Origin: Clostridium sp. CAG:1024
Lineage (GTDB): Bacteria > Bacillota > Clostridia > Christensenellales > CAG-138
Direction: 5' to 3'
Assembly (NCBI GenBank): GCA_000432015.1
Contig: HF985547.1
Location: 45,334 to 60,605, forward strand
Length of the DNA: 15,272 bases
Part shown: positions 7,002 through 14,142 of the stretch, piece by piece
Layout: every line of letters begins with the position of its first letter
How positions within the stretch are numbered: position 1 is the stretch's first letter
Translations under genes and position numbers: made by a program
Notes under the pieces: generated by a model
The model's database searches: none
What the model was told of the DNA's origin: nothing
The model's input: only the letters and a program-made list of their open reading frames with translations

Positions 7002-7021
7002 CGTCCGTCACGCGACGGACG
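7002..7021. repeat. Short perfect hairpin between convergent genes
   Basis: An 8-base-pair stem (7002-7009 with 7014-7021, CGTCCGTC/GACGGACG) closes on the tetraloop ACGC, 14 bases downstream of the popT stop. There is no adjacent T run on either strand, so it is not a classical terminator. It may stabilise the 3' end of the popT transcript or assist the neighbouring terminator. Confidence 0.55.
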
Positions 7022-7034
7022 CATCCGGTATTTT

Positions 7035-7904
7035 TCAGTTGTTCTCACCGTGGCTGCGCTGCAGTTCCGCTTGCGCTTCATCCTTCTTCGTTTCAAGCCG
7101 GGACAGCAGCCATGCGATGACGATGCCGATCGCGCAGCAAAGCAGGGACAACAGCACTTCTGCCGTATTTGCATACTGCACTGGAACGATGATCAGCGTT
7201 GATGCAAGTGTGACGCCCAGCACGATATGATACATCATGGAAAAGTGCTTTTCAAACAATCCATTGACCAGACGTGCAAGGATGAGCACTGTTCCTGCAA
7301 GGCCAAGCAGCCATACCCCGATGATCGGCAGATCGAACGCGGCGATCGCCGCCGAAAGCGGAACAAGCAATCCGAGCGACATGAGGACTGAGGAGGACGT
7401 CATGCCGGGGACGATCAGACTAAGTCCCCAGAGCACACCGGCAAAGAGATACCAGCCAAAGGACGGTACCACCTGCGGAAATGTCCCAAGCCGCACAAAT
7501 AGCAATATCCCAAACAAAGCCGCAAACGCGATTCCTCCCGCAACAAAGCTGCCGGTACTGCGGCCCTTTGCTCCAGCCTCGCGATACAGCTGCGGCATGG
7601 TGCCTAGAATTAAGCCGATAAACAACCAAGTACCGATGGTCTCGTTTGCGCCGAACACCCACTCGATGACGCGCGCAAAGCCGAAAAAGCCAATGATCCA
7701 TCCAATGCCGACCGGCAGCAGCGTTCTCCAATACTTCGGCAGCGCGCTTTTCGGATGCGAAAGCAACTCCATCATCGGCTGATAGATCCCGAATACCACA
7801 CACAAAACCCCGCCGCTGATGCCCGGCAGGATCGCTCCGCCGCCGATCAGGATGCCGGAAGCGACCAGAAGCAGGATATGCGGCACATTCCAATTCTCTT
7901 TCAT
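7035..7904 (-). CDS. popT: DUF368 membrane protein, polyprenyl-phosphate transporter PopT-like
   Basis: The DUF368 family has been linked to returning undecaprenyl phosphate across the cytoplasmic membrane, allowing reuse of the cell-wall lipid carrier. The 289-residue product is almost entirely hydrophobic, with about eight membrane segments. It has the family's duplicated re-entrant-type motifs: GGGAILPGISGG (21-32) in the first half and SLIVPGMTSSSVL (162-174) in the second. A charged C-terminal tail (RLETKKDEAQAEL) ends it. The ATG at 7904 follows AGGTGGG and lies 11 bases after the sdaAA stop, so it is probably the last gene of the sdaAB-sdaAA-popT transcript. Substrate and direction are family knowledge only, and the symbol is used by analogy. 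Confidence 0.85.
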   Translation of the reverse strand: MKENWNVPHILLLVASGILIGGGAILPGISGGVLCVVFGIYQPMMELLSHPKSALPKYWRTLLPVGIGWIIGFFGFARVIEWVFGANETIGTWLFIGLILGTMPQLYREAGAKGRSTGSFVAGGIAFAALFGILLFVRLGTFPQVVPSFGWYLFAGVLWGLSLIVPGMTSSSVLMSLGLLVPLSAAIAAFDLPIIGVWLLGLAGTVLILARLVNGLFEKHFSMMYHIVLGVTLASTLIIVPVQYANTAEVLLSLLCCAIGIVIAWLLSRLETKKDEAQAELQRSHGENN

Positions 7905-7915
7905 ATACTGCCCAC

Positions 7916-8803
7916 CTAGCGCTGCATTCTGCGGACGCGCTCAGCAACTTTTTTCCCGGTCGGCGTCACCGCAAGGCCGCCCTTCGCCGTTTCACGATAT
8001 TCCGAGCGCAGGTCGTGCCCAACGGTCAACATTGTTGTTACGACCTCGTCAAACGGAATGAGGCTCGTAACGCCTGCAAGCGCCATATCCGCACAGATCA
8101 TCGCATTGACAGCGCCCAAAGCATTTCGTTTGATACAGGGGCATTCCACGAGACCCGCGACCGGATCGCATACAAGGCCAAGGACATTTTTGATCGCCAT
8201 TGCCGCTGCGTCAAGCGCCTGCACGGCCGCGCCTCCGCTGACTTCGACAAGCGCCGCCGCTGCCATCGCCGCAGCTACGCCCGTTTCCGCCTGACAGCCG
8301 CCGTCCGCGCCGGAAATCGTTGCGTTCTCCGCAAAGAGCAGACCGATCGCCCCGGCTGTGAACAGCGCGTCCACCAGCTGTTCGTCCGACCAGCCGCGCT
8401 CTCTTGCGCTCTCGATCAGCACCCCCGGAAGAATTCCTGACGCTCCCGCGGTCGGCGCAGCTACGATGCAGCCCATGGACGCATTGACCTCAACGACCGC
8501 CATTGCAGCCGCCGCCGCACGGCAGGCGTTCGTTCCGGAAAAAGGACTGTACTTTCCGTATTTGAACAGCATGGCGGCTTCGCCGCCCGAAAGCCCGCTC
8601 ACGGATTCCACTTTTTCCGACAATCCTTTATAGACGGATTCGCGCATAACAACGAGGTTTTTATACATTTCGGCACGAATCTCCTCACGGCTCATCTCAG
8701 ACAGATGCTCTTCACGCCGCTGCATTGCCTCCGCAATGGTGATCCCCTGCTCTCTGCAATACCTGCGAAGTTCTTCTCCGCTTGAAAACGCTTGTGTGAT
8801 CAT
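7916..8803 (-). CDS. sdaAA: L-serine dehydratase, iron-sulfur-dependent, alpha subunit
   Basis: SdaAA is the catalytic subunit of the oxygen-sensitive [4Fe-4S] L-serine deaminase, which converts serine to pyruvate and ammonia in the cytoplasm. The 295-residue product has the typical SASMGC-type motif ASMGCIVAAPTAGASGILPG (108-127), ENATISGADGGCQAE (159-173) and VCDPVAGLVECPCIKRNA (211-228). Cys170, Cys212 and Cys223 are the likely cluster ligands. Length fits the separate alpha subunit of Firmicutes. An excellent AAGGAGATAG precedes the ATG, and the TAA stop of sdaAB forms part of this site, so the two subunits are likely translated in a coupled way. The popT start lies 11 bases downstream. 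Confidence 0.96.
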   Translation of the reverse strand: MITQAFSSGEELRRYCREQGITIAEAMQRREEHLSEMSREEIRAEMYKNLVVMRESVYKGLSEKVESVSGLSGGEAAMLFKYGKYSPFSGTNACRAAAAAMAVVEVNASMGCIVAAPTAGASGILPGVLIESARERGWSDEQLVDALFTAGAIGLLFAENATISGADGGCQAETGVAAAMAAAALVEVSGGAAVQALDAAAMAIKNVLGLVCDPVAGLVECPCIKRNALGAVNAMICADMALAGVTSLIPFDEVVTTMLTVGHDLRSEYRETAKGGLAVTPTGKKVAERVRRMQR

Positions 8804-8814
8804 ACGCTATCTCC

Positions 8815-9477
8815 TTATACGGCAAACAGTTTCAAGATATTGGGGCAAAGCCGCTGTATCATCTGAAGCGTCTCATCCGTGATCTTTTCATCTGTTTCAA
8901 TCGTCATATACGCATCCTCCCCACGGCCATGGCGGAATACACGCATGAATGCGATATTGATCCGCAGCTGCGCTAGCACATGCGAGATCTCCGCGATCAC
9001 GCCGGGCTCGTCTCTGTGCTGTACAACGATCGTCGGATATTCGCCCGTGAGCTCTACCCCGAGTCCGTTGATCTCGGTGATCAAAATGTTCCCGCCGCCA
9101 ACAGATACGCCGACCACGACCGTATGTGCGCCGGACGTACCGGTAATATCGATCCGGGCAGTATTGGGGTGTTCCGTCGGCGCATCGGAAAACTCGACGG
9201 AGACAAGAACGCCTCGCTCCCGTGCGATCTGATAAGCGTTTTTGATGTTCGGGTCATCCGGTTCCATCCCGAGTGCGCCCGCAATCAAGGCTTTATCCGT
9301 GCCGTGTCCCTTCCCTGTTTCAGCAAACGAACCATACAGCACAAAATGAACGTCCGTAACGTCGGAATGCGCGATATGCCGCGCCACGAGCGCGAGGCGA
9401 GCCGCGCCGGCAGTATGCGAGCTGGACGGTCCCGTCATGCGCGGTCCAATAATATCAAAAACGGAATAGTTTTTCAT
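8815..9477 (-). CDS. sdaAB: L-serine dehydratase, iron-sulfur-dependent, beta subunit
   Basis: SdaAB is the partner subunit of SdaAA. The 220-residue product begins with the conserved SVFDIIGPRMTGPSSSHTAGA (residues 4-25), continues through YGSFAETGKGHGTDKALIAG (48-67), and ends with an ACT domain (about 148-220, IVVQHRDEPGVIAEISHVLA), commonly a regulatory ligand-binding module. All family landmarks are present and the length is normal. The ATG at 9477 follows GGAAAGGCGG. It is the first protein gene after the SRP RNA and its hairpin; the sequence between hairpin and start (37 bases) has little room for its own promoter, so it may be read through from upstream. The gap to sdaAA is 11 bases. 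Confidence 0.96.
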   Translation of the reverse strand: MKNYSVFDIIGPRMTGPSSSHTAGAARLALVARHIAHSDVTDVHFVLYGSFAETGKGHGTDKALIAGALGMEPDDPNIKNAYQIARERGVLVSVEFSDAPTEHPNTARIDITGTSGAHTVVVGVSVGGGNILITEINGLGVELTGEYPTIVVQHRDEPGVIAEISHVLAQLRINIAFMRVFRHGRGEDAYMTIETDEKITDETLQMIQRLCPNILKLFAV

Positions 9478-9504
9478 CCTTCAACCGCCTTTCCTTTCAC
9501 AAGG

Positions 9505-9542
9505 GCATAAGGAATGCCACCGGCACAAACGCACCGATGGCA
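9505..9542 (-). terminator. Hairpin downstream of the SRP RNA, weak terminator
   Basis: On the minus strand TGCCATCGGTGC and GTGCCGGTGGCA (9542-9531 with 9526-9515) form a 12-pair stem including G-U pairs around a GTTT loop. The following TTCCTTATG is only a poor T tract, so termination may be incomplete and some transcripts could continue into sdaAB 37 bases further on. Confidence 0.6.
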
Positions 9543-9552
9543 CTCAAATGAA

Positions 9553-9826
9553 TTGCCGCGCACTCCTCCCTCGATCGCAGAACCCGTGGTCGTCTCCTCA
9601 TCAGGTGACTCCTTCCAGGTGAACCTGCGGCACACCGCTCTCTCCGCTAAATGCTGCTTCCGTCAGGACCTGACATGGTTCACGGCGAGCGATTGCACAG
9701 GACCCGGAGATCAACATTCCTTCATGAAGTCCGGTTCCGCAGTCTTTGGCCTCAGGACGAGAATTCGACCCTGCTATAGCGGATTGCAGGCATAGGGCAC
9801 CGCTACCTCCCCGCTTAGCGCGGCAA
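9553..9826 (-). ncRNA. ffs: Signal recognition particle RNA, large bacterial type
   Basis: SRP RNA binds Ffh and targets nascent membrane proteins to the translocon. The Gram-positive long form is recognised from the Alu-type 5' domain GGTAGCGGTGCCC followed by TGCCTGCAATCCGC and AGCAGGGTCGAAT, and from the helix 8 core ATGTCAGGTCC...GGAAGCAGCATT, followed by TGTGCCGCAGG and CACCTGG. The ends are set by helix 1: TTGCCGCGC at the 5' side (9826-9818) pairs with GCGCGGCAA at the 3' side (9561-9553), giving about 274 nt, close to the B. subtilis scRNA. The tetraloop capping helix 8 is TGAC (9665-9662) instead of the common GGAA. It has its own promoter upstream and a hairpin downstream. Exact ends may differ by a few bases after processing. 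Confidence 0.93.
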
Positions 9827-9844
9827 ACTGTGTGCGTCGGTATT

Positions 9845-9873
9845 ATTGTATCCTATTCTATTCGGTTAAGCAA
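9845..9873 (-). promoter_or_regulatory. Sigma-A promoter of the SRP RNA gene
   Basis: Minus-strand TTGCTT (9873-9868) and TACAAT (9850-9845) are separated by exactly 17 bases, with initiation expected around 9838, about 12 bases before the SRP RNA helix 1. The -10 hexamer matches the consensus in 5 of 6 positions. No other promoter of this quality is visible upstream of sdaAB, so it might also feed the sda operon by read-through. Confidence 0.7.
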
Positions 9874-9977
9874 GCCCATGCACCGAAAAAGATTTCTCTG
9901 CCCGGTTTAAAGCGGTTTCCCGGCGGTTCGCGAAGCAACGGACTCGACGACTCGACATGGAACACCCTTTCGACTAT
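9874..9977. other. Intergenic spacer between the ATPase operon terminator and the SRP RNA promoter
   Basis: About 100 bases without a gene. It contains two adjacent copies of ACTCGAC (near 9941-9955) and three spaced CGGTT units, none of which suggests a defined element. I checked for a tRNA and found none. Confidence 0.5.
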
Positions 9978-10008
9978 AAAAACCGGCCGCCGGATACCAC
10001 CGGCGGCC
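9978..10008 (-). terminator. Intrinsic terminator of the V/A-type ATPase operon
   Basis: On the minus strand GGCCGCCGG (10008-10000) and CCGGCGGCC (9993-9985) form a perfect 9-pair GC stem with a 6-base loop, followed by GG and five Ts. It starts 25 bases after the stop of the subunit D gene, marking the end of the operon. Confidence 0.92.
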
Positions 10009-10033
10009 AATCCTACCTATGCAAGTATTGATG

Positions 10034-10663
10034 TCATTTCTGCTTTGCCAGCATTTCCTTCGTTTTCATGAGGCGCGTGGTGCTCTGCCGGTCGTTCTCG
10101 TCGAGCTTCATTTGGATACTACGGATGGTTTCCGTAAACTGCGGAATCATTACATACTCCAATGCATTCACGCGACGACGTGTCTTTTCGATCTCATCCG
10201 CAAGGCGGCCACAAGTCTTTTCCGTTTCGGCCAGCTCCAGCATCAGCGGAAGCACTTCCGCAAGCTGCTGCACCGCGCCGTCCAATTCGGCGCTCGTTGT
10301 CGCGTAACCATAGGGATATGTAAATCCCTCCTGTGTCTCGAGCGACAGTTTCGGGACGGAAATCGACAGCACCGATTCTTCGCTAGTTTCGACCGAGGCC
10401 GCGCGCGCCGGATACAGTAGCGCCTCCTCGATCTCCGCATTGCTCATGGACGCACGGGCAAGAACGAAGCTCTGCATGGCGAGTGTTAACTTGCGCTCCA
10501 CCTCTTCGCGCTGTTCCTTGTTGCGGCGGGCGTAAACGATGAATCTGCGCACAAGCTCGTCGCGCTTATCCTTCATCATCTTGTGCCCGCGGACAGCAAC
10601 CTGTTTCCGCTTCTTGAGGTTGGACAGCTCCATGCGGGTCGGTTTTGCTTGAATCGCCGCCAC
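10034..10663 (-). CDS. atpD: V/A-type ATP synthase subunit D (central stalk)
   Basis: Subunit D is the long coiled-coil rotor shaft that turns inside the A3B3 head and, with subunit F, links it to the membrane ring. The 209-residue product opens with the conserved PTRMELSNLKKRKQVAVRGHKMMKDKRDEL pattern, and its N- and C-terminal halves are long charged helices expected to pair as an antiparallel coiled coil; the C-terminal RRRVNALEYVMIP is a family landmark. The start is GTG at 10663, supported by GAGGAGG eight bases upstream, while no ATG matches the conserved N-terminus. It follows subunit B by three bases and is the last gene before the operon terminator. It is also called ntpD in Enterococcus. 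Confidence 0.95.
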   Translation of the reverse strand: MAAIQAKPTRMELSNLKKRKQVAVRGHKMMKDKRDELVRRFIVYARRNKEQREEVERKLTLAMQSFVLARASMSNAEIEEALLYPARAASVETSEESVLSISVPKLSLETQEGFTYPYGYATTSAELDGAVQQLAEVLPLMLELAETEKTCGRLADEIEKTRRRVNALEYVMIPQFTETIRSIQMKLDENDRQSTTRLMKTKEMLAKQK

Positions 10664-10666
10664 TCT

Positions 10667-12043
10667 TTACGCCTCCTCGGGATAATACTTCTCGATGAAT
10701 TTCTCCTTGATACGCTTGAGCTCTGTCTTGGGCAGGATGGAAAGCAGTTTCCAACCAAGATCCAGCGTCTCCTCGATGCTCCGATTCGTATAATACCCCT
10801 GCGAAACATACTCGGCTTCGAACGCATCCGCAAATTTCGCATAAAGCTTGTCTGTATCGGAAAGCGCGGCATCACCGAGAATGACCGCCAACTCCTTTGC
10901 ATCCTTGCCGCGGGAATAGGCTGCGAACAGCTGGTTCATCGTGTCCGCGTGATCCTCACGGGTCTTTCCAGCGCCGATACCCTTATCCTTCAGACGTGAC
11001 AGCGAGGGAAGCACGTTGATCGGCGGAGTCAAGCCTTTGCGGTGGAGTTCGCGCGAAAGGATGATCTGCCCTTCCGTGATATATCCGGTCAAGTCGGGGA
11101 TCGGGTGCGTGATGTCCTCTTCCGGCATGGACAGGATCGGGATCATCGTAATGGAGCCCTTGTTGTCACGGATACGTCCCGCGCGTTCATACATCGTTGC
11201 AAGGTCGGTGTACATATAGCCGGGATAGCCGCGGCGTCCAGGGACTTCCTTACGCGCTGCGGACACCTCGCGGAGCGCTTCCGCATAGTTCGTGATATCC
11301 GTGATGATAATGAGCACGTGCATCCCGAGGTCATACGCAAGATACTCTGCCGCGGTAATCGCCATACGGGGTGTTGCGATACGCTCAATCGCCGGATCGT
11401 TCGCAAGGTTGATAAACGTGACTGTACGCTCGATGGCGCCGGTCTTGCGGAAATCGCTGATGAAGAAGTCTGCTTCTTCAAACGTAATGCCGACAGCGGC
11501 AAACACGACCGCAAATTTCTCGTCGGAGCCGAGCACCTTTGCCTGACGCGCGATCTGCGCGGCGAGGTTTGCGTGCGGCAGACCGGAAGCGGAGAACACC
11601 GGCAGCTTCTGTCCGCGGACAAGTGTATTCAGGCCGTCGATCGCGGAAATACCCGTTTGTATAAACTCGGACGGATAGTCGCGCGCAGTGGGGTTCATCG
11701 GCGTGCCATTGATGTCCAGATGCTTCTCGGGAATCAGCGCAGGGCCGTCATCCATCGGCTTGCCCATGCCGTCGAACACGCGGCCCAGCATATCGGGCGC
11801 AACGTCCAACTCGATGGACTTTCCGAGAAAACGGGCTTTGGAGTCGCTGATGCGCAGGCCCTGCGAGCCTTCGAACAGCTGAAGCAGCGCCTTGTCGCCA
11901 TTGACTTCCAGAACGCGGCCGCGGCGAATGCTTCCGTCCGCCTGCTCGATCTCGACCAGTTCGTCATATTTGACGCCGGACACATCTTCTACGAGCATCA
12001 GCGGTCCAACGACTTCTTTGATGGTACGATATTCCTTACGCAT
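10667..12043 (-). CDS. atpB: V/A-type ATP synthase subunit B (non-catalytic)
   Basis: Subunit B alternates with catalytic subunit A in the hexameric head and holds no functional P-loop. In the 458-residue product, the position of the Walker A motif reads SASGLPHANLA (151-161), the degenerate form that separates B from A. Other landmarks are EYRTIKEVVGPLM at the N-terminal beta-barrel, FAAVGITFEEADFF (181-194), GRRGYPGYMYTDLATMYERAG (269-289) and the ATPase signature PINVLPSLSR (341-350). The length is typical. The first eight bases overlap the end of subunit A (ATGCGTAA), with a GGAGG inside the A coding region serving as ribosome-binding site, so the A and B chains are probably coupled at equal dose. 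Confidence 0.97.
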   Translation of the reverse strand: MRKEYRTIKEVVGPLMLVEDVSGVKYDELVEIEQADGSIRRGRVLEVNGDKALLQLFEGSQGLRISDSKARFLGKSIELDVAPDMLGRVFDGMGKPMDDGPALIPEKHLDINGTPMNPTARDYPSEFIQTGISAIDGLNTLVRGQKLPVFSASGLPHANLAAQIARQAKVLGSDEKFAVVFAAVGITFEEADFFISDFRKTGAIERTVTFINLANDPAIERIATPRMAITAAEYLAYDLGMHVLIIITDITNYAEALREVSAARKEVPGRRGYPGYMYTDLATMYERAGRIRDNKGSITMIPILSMPEEDITHPIPDLTGYITEGQIILSRELHRKGLTPPINVLPSLSRLKDKGIGAGKTREDHADTMNQLFAAYSRGKDAKELAVILGDAALSDTDKLYAKFADAFEAEYVSQGYYTNRSIEETLDLGWKLLSILPKTELKRIKEKFIEKYYPEEA

Positions 12044-13805
12044 CCTGCTGTCCTCCCTCGGTCAAATCGCCGATCTGCTTGTTGAGATCCGCGATGATCT
12101 CATCATAGGCTGCCTGTGTCTCGTTCTCCGGCACATACTTCAGACGGCCGATCTTTTCGCGCACAGGCAGAGTGATCAGCTTGTTGAAGGACGCATCCTG
12201 CTCCAGCGCTTCCAAGCTCTTATCATAGTTCAGCAGGATGGATTTCAACATCAGGTACTGTTTCTTCGGCGAGGTATATGTATCGACCTCGTGGAATGCA
12301 TTCTGATGCAGATAGTCCTCACGGATCGAACGTGCGCATTCGAGCGTCAGGCGATCCTTATAGGACAGGGCGTCGATACCGACAAGACGAACGATCTCGT
12401 CGAGCTCGCTCTCCTCCTGAAGCAGCGCCGTCGTTCTCGAAACGAGAGCGGACCAATCAGGCGATACATTCTCATTGTACCAGTCTTCAAGCCGGTCAAG
12501 ATACAAGGAGTAGGACTGGAGCCAATCGATCGCAGGGAAGTGACGCGCATAGGCAAGCTTGGAAGAAAGGCCCCAATACACTTTGACAATGCGCAGCGTA
12601 GCCTGCGAGACGGGTTCGGAAATGTCGCCGCCCGGAGGGGAAACCGCGCCGATCGCGGAAACGGCGCCCGTTCTGCCTTCGCTGCCAAGCGTCTTGACAT
12701 AGCCGGCGCGCTCATAGAATTCCGCGAGACGGCTGGACAGGTATGCCGGATAGCCTTCCTCACCAGGCATTTCTTCGAGACGACCGGACATTTCGCGCAG
12801 CGCCTCCGCCCAGCGGGATGTGGAATCCGCCATGATGGCGACCTTGTAGCCCATATCACGGAAGTATTCTGCGATCGTGATACCGGTATAAATGGACGCT
12901 TCGCGCGCAGCGACCGGCATGTCCGATGTGTTCGCGATCAGGACGGTACGCTTCATGAGCGACAGACCCGTGCGGGGATCCTTCAGTTCTGGGAACTCCA
13001 TGAGGACGTCCGTCATCTCATTGCCGCGTTCACCACAGCCGACGTAGACGATGATGTCCGCATCCGCCCACTTTGCAAGCTGATGCTGAACGACCGTCTT
13101 GCCGCTGCCAAACGGGCCGGGAACCGCTGCTACGCCGCCCTTTGCGACCGGGAACAGCGTATCAATAACACGTTGGCCCGTGATCATCGGCTCGGTCGGA
13201 GCGATTTTTTCTGCATATGGACGGCCGCGGCGCACAGGCCACTTTTGGAGCATGGGCAATTCGATCTCCTTGCCGTCCTTTTCAAGCTTTGCGATCGGCT
13301 GGACGATGTTGGCCTGTCCCGCGTGGATCCAGGTCAGTTTGCCGGATACGTTCGGCGGCACCATGATCTTATGGAGCACAGCCTCCGTTTCCTGCACGGT
13401 ACCGAGAATGTCGCCCGCGACAAGCTCGTCACCGACTTTGGCAACAGGGACAAAGTCCCAGAGCTTTTCGTGGTCGAGCGAATCAACAATGATACCGCGT
13501 GTGATGCGGTCGCCGGCCTTTTCACGTATAACGTCCAACGGACGCTGGATGCCGTCATAAATGGACTCGATGAGTCCCGGAGCGAGTTCGACCGACAAGG
13601 GCGCGCCGGTAGATACGACCGGTTCGCCGGGGCCGATGCCTCCGGTCTCTTCATAGACCTGTATGGATGCGCGATCTCCGCGCAGCTCGATCACCTCGCC
13701 AATCAAATGCTTCTCCGACACGCGAACAACATCGTACATCTGCACGTCCGCCATGCCGCCGGCAACGATAAGCGGGCCCGAAACCTTAATGATCGTTCCT
13801 TGCAT
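12036..13805 (-). CDS. atpA: V/A-type ATP synthase subunit A (catalytic)
   Basis: Subunit A hydrolyses or makes ATP in the soluble head of the rotary ATPase. The 589-residue product has the N-terminal barrel (GTIIKVSGPLIVAGGMADVQMYDVV), the V/A-specific bulge insertion (about residues 110-190), the Walker A motif GPFGSGKT (230-237, Lys236), the catalytic GER (258-260, Glu259), TSRWAEALREMSGRLEEMPGEEGYPAYL, and the SPPGGDISEPV segment, followed by a helical C-terminal domain. Length and motifs mark the V/A family rather than the F1 beta chain. The ATG at 13805 lies 19 bases after the subunit F stop behind GGGGAAAGG. The last eight bases overlap subunit B. Ion specificity (H+ or Na+) cannot be read here because the membrane ring subunit is outside the window. 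Confidence 0.98.
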   Translation of the reverse strand: MQGTIIKVSGPLIVAGGMADVQMYDVVRVSEKHLIGEVIELRGDRASIQVYEETGGIGPGEPVVSTGAPLSVELAPGLIESIYDGIQRPLDVIREKAGDRITRGIIVDSLDHEKLWDFVPVAKVGDELVAGDILGTVQETEAVLHKIMVPPNVSGKLTWIHAGQANIVQPIAKLEKDGKEIELPMLQKWPVRRGRPYAEKIAPTEPMITGQRVIDTLFPVAKGGVAAVPGPFGSGKTVVQHQLAKWADADIIVYVGCGERGNEMTDVLMEFPELKDPRTGLSLMKRTVLIANTSDMPVAAREASIYTGITIAEYFRDMGYKVAIMADSTSRWAEALREMSGRLEEMPGEEGYPAYLSSRLAEFYERAGYVKTLGSEGRTGAVSAIGAVSPPGGDISEPVSQATLRIVKVYWGLSSKLAYARHFPAIDWLQSYSLYLDRLEDWYNENVSPDWSALVSRTTALLQEESELDEIVRLVGIDALSYKDRLTLECARSIREDYLHQNAFHEVDTYTSPKKQYLMLKSILLNYDKSLEALEQDASFNKLITLPVREKIGRLKYVPENETQAAYDEIIADLNKQIGDLTEGGQQDA

Positions 13806-13824
13806 AAGTAGTTTACCTTTCCCC

Positions 13825-14142
13825 TCAATTATTGAATAGAATGTCTACGCCAACCGCCTTCTCGACGTTCTGCTTGAGCGTTTGCATTCCGATGCCCTGT
13901 ACGCCCTGGTTATCCGGGATCGGGATGATCGCAGGGTACGCCTCCGCCGCAAACTCCTGTATGGTCTCCGAACAGGCGGCATAGAGCGGTTCCGTGACAA
14001 ACACGACGGCATAGTCCTCGCGCGCAAGCCGATGCAGGCGGCGATTGGCTTTCTCGCCCTCAGTCTCGAAAAAGACATCCAGCCCGACTGCTTTAAACAG
14101 CATAACGGAGTCTTTATCGCCAATGACACCCATTTTAGCCAT
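13825..14142 (-). CDS. atpF: V/A-type ATP synthase subunit F (central stalk)
   Basis: Subunit F is a small Rossmann-like central stalk subunit that binds subunit D and can modulate ATPase activity; Enterococcus calls it NtpG. The 105-residue product shows MGVIGDKDSVMLFKAVGLDV at the start, the YAVVFVTEPLY strand in the middle and AIIPIPDNQGVQGIG towards the end, all typical. The ATG at 14142 is chosen because it gives the conserved N-terminus. It overlaps the end of the subunit C gene by eight bases (ATGGCTAA), so translation is likely coupled; its own Shine-Dalgarno (AGAGAGG) is somewhat distant, about 14 bases. A further upstream ATG at 14178 would add 12 unconserved residues. Confidence 0.92.
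   Translation of the reverse strand: MAKMGVIGDKDSVMLFKAVGLDVFFETEGEKANRRLHRLAREDYAVVFVTEPLYAACSETIQEFAAEAYPAIIPIPDNQGVQGIGMQTLKQNVEKAVGVDILFNN

Noticed and set aside
9941..9955. Tandem ACTCGAC repeat
   Set aside because: There are only two copies of seven bases, with no spacer structure or conserved context; chance is enough to explain it.
9874..9977. Possible tRNA beside the SRP RNA, suggested by GGTTCGCG
   Set aside because: No acceptor stem, anticodon arm or D arm can be assembled around it on either strand.
11042..12085. A 347-codon plus-strand frame opposite the ATPase B gene
   Set aside because: It is antisense to a complete, well-conserved gene and rich in Arg and His as expected of a shadow frame.
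11892..13811. A 639-codon open frame on the plus strand opposite the ATPase A and B genes
   Set aside because: It lies antisense to two fully recognisable genes, is an Arg/Leu/Ile-rich shadow of high-GC codons, and has no family resemblance.
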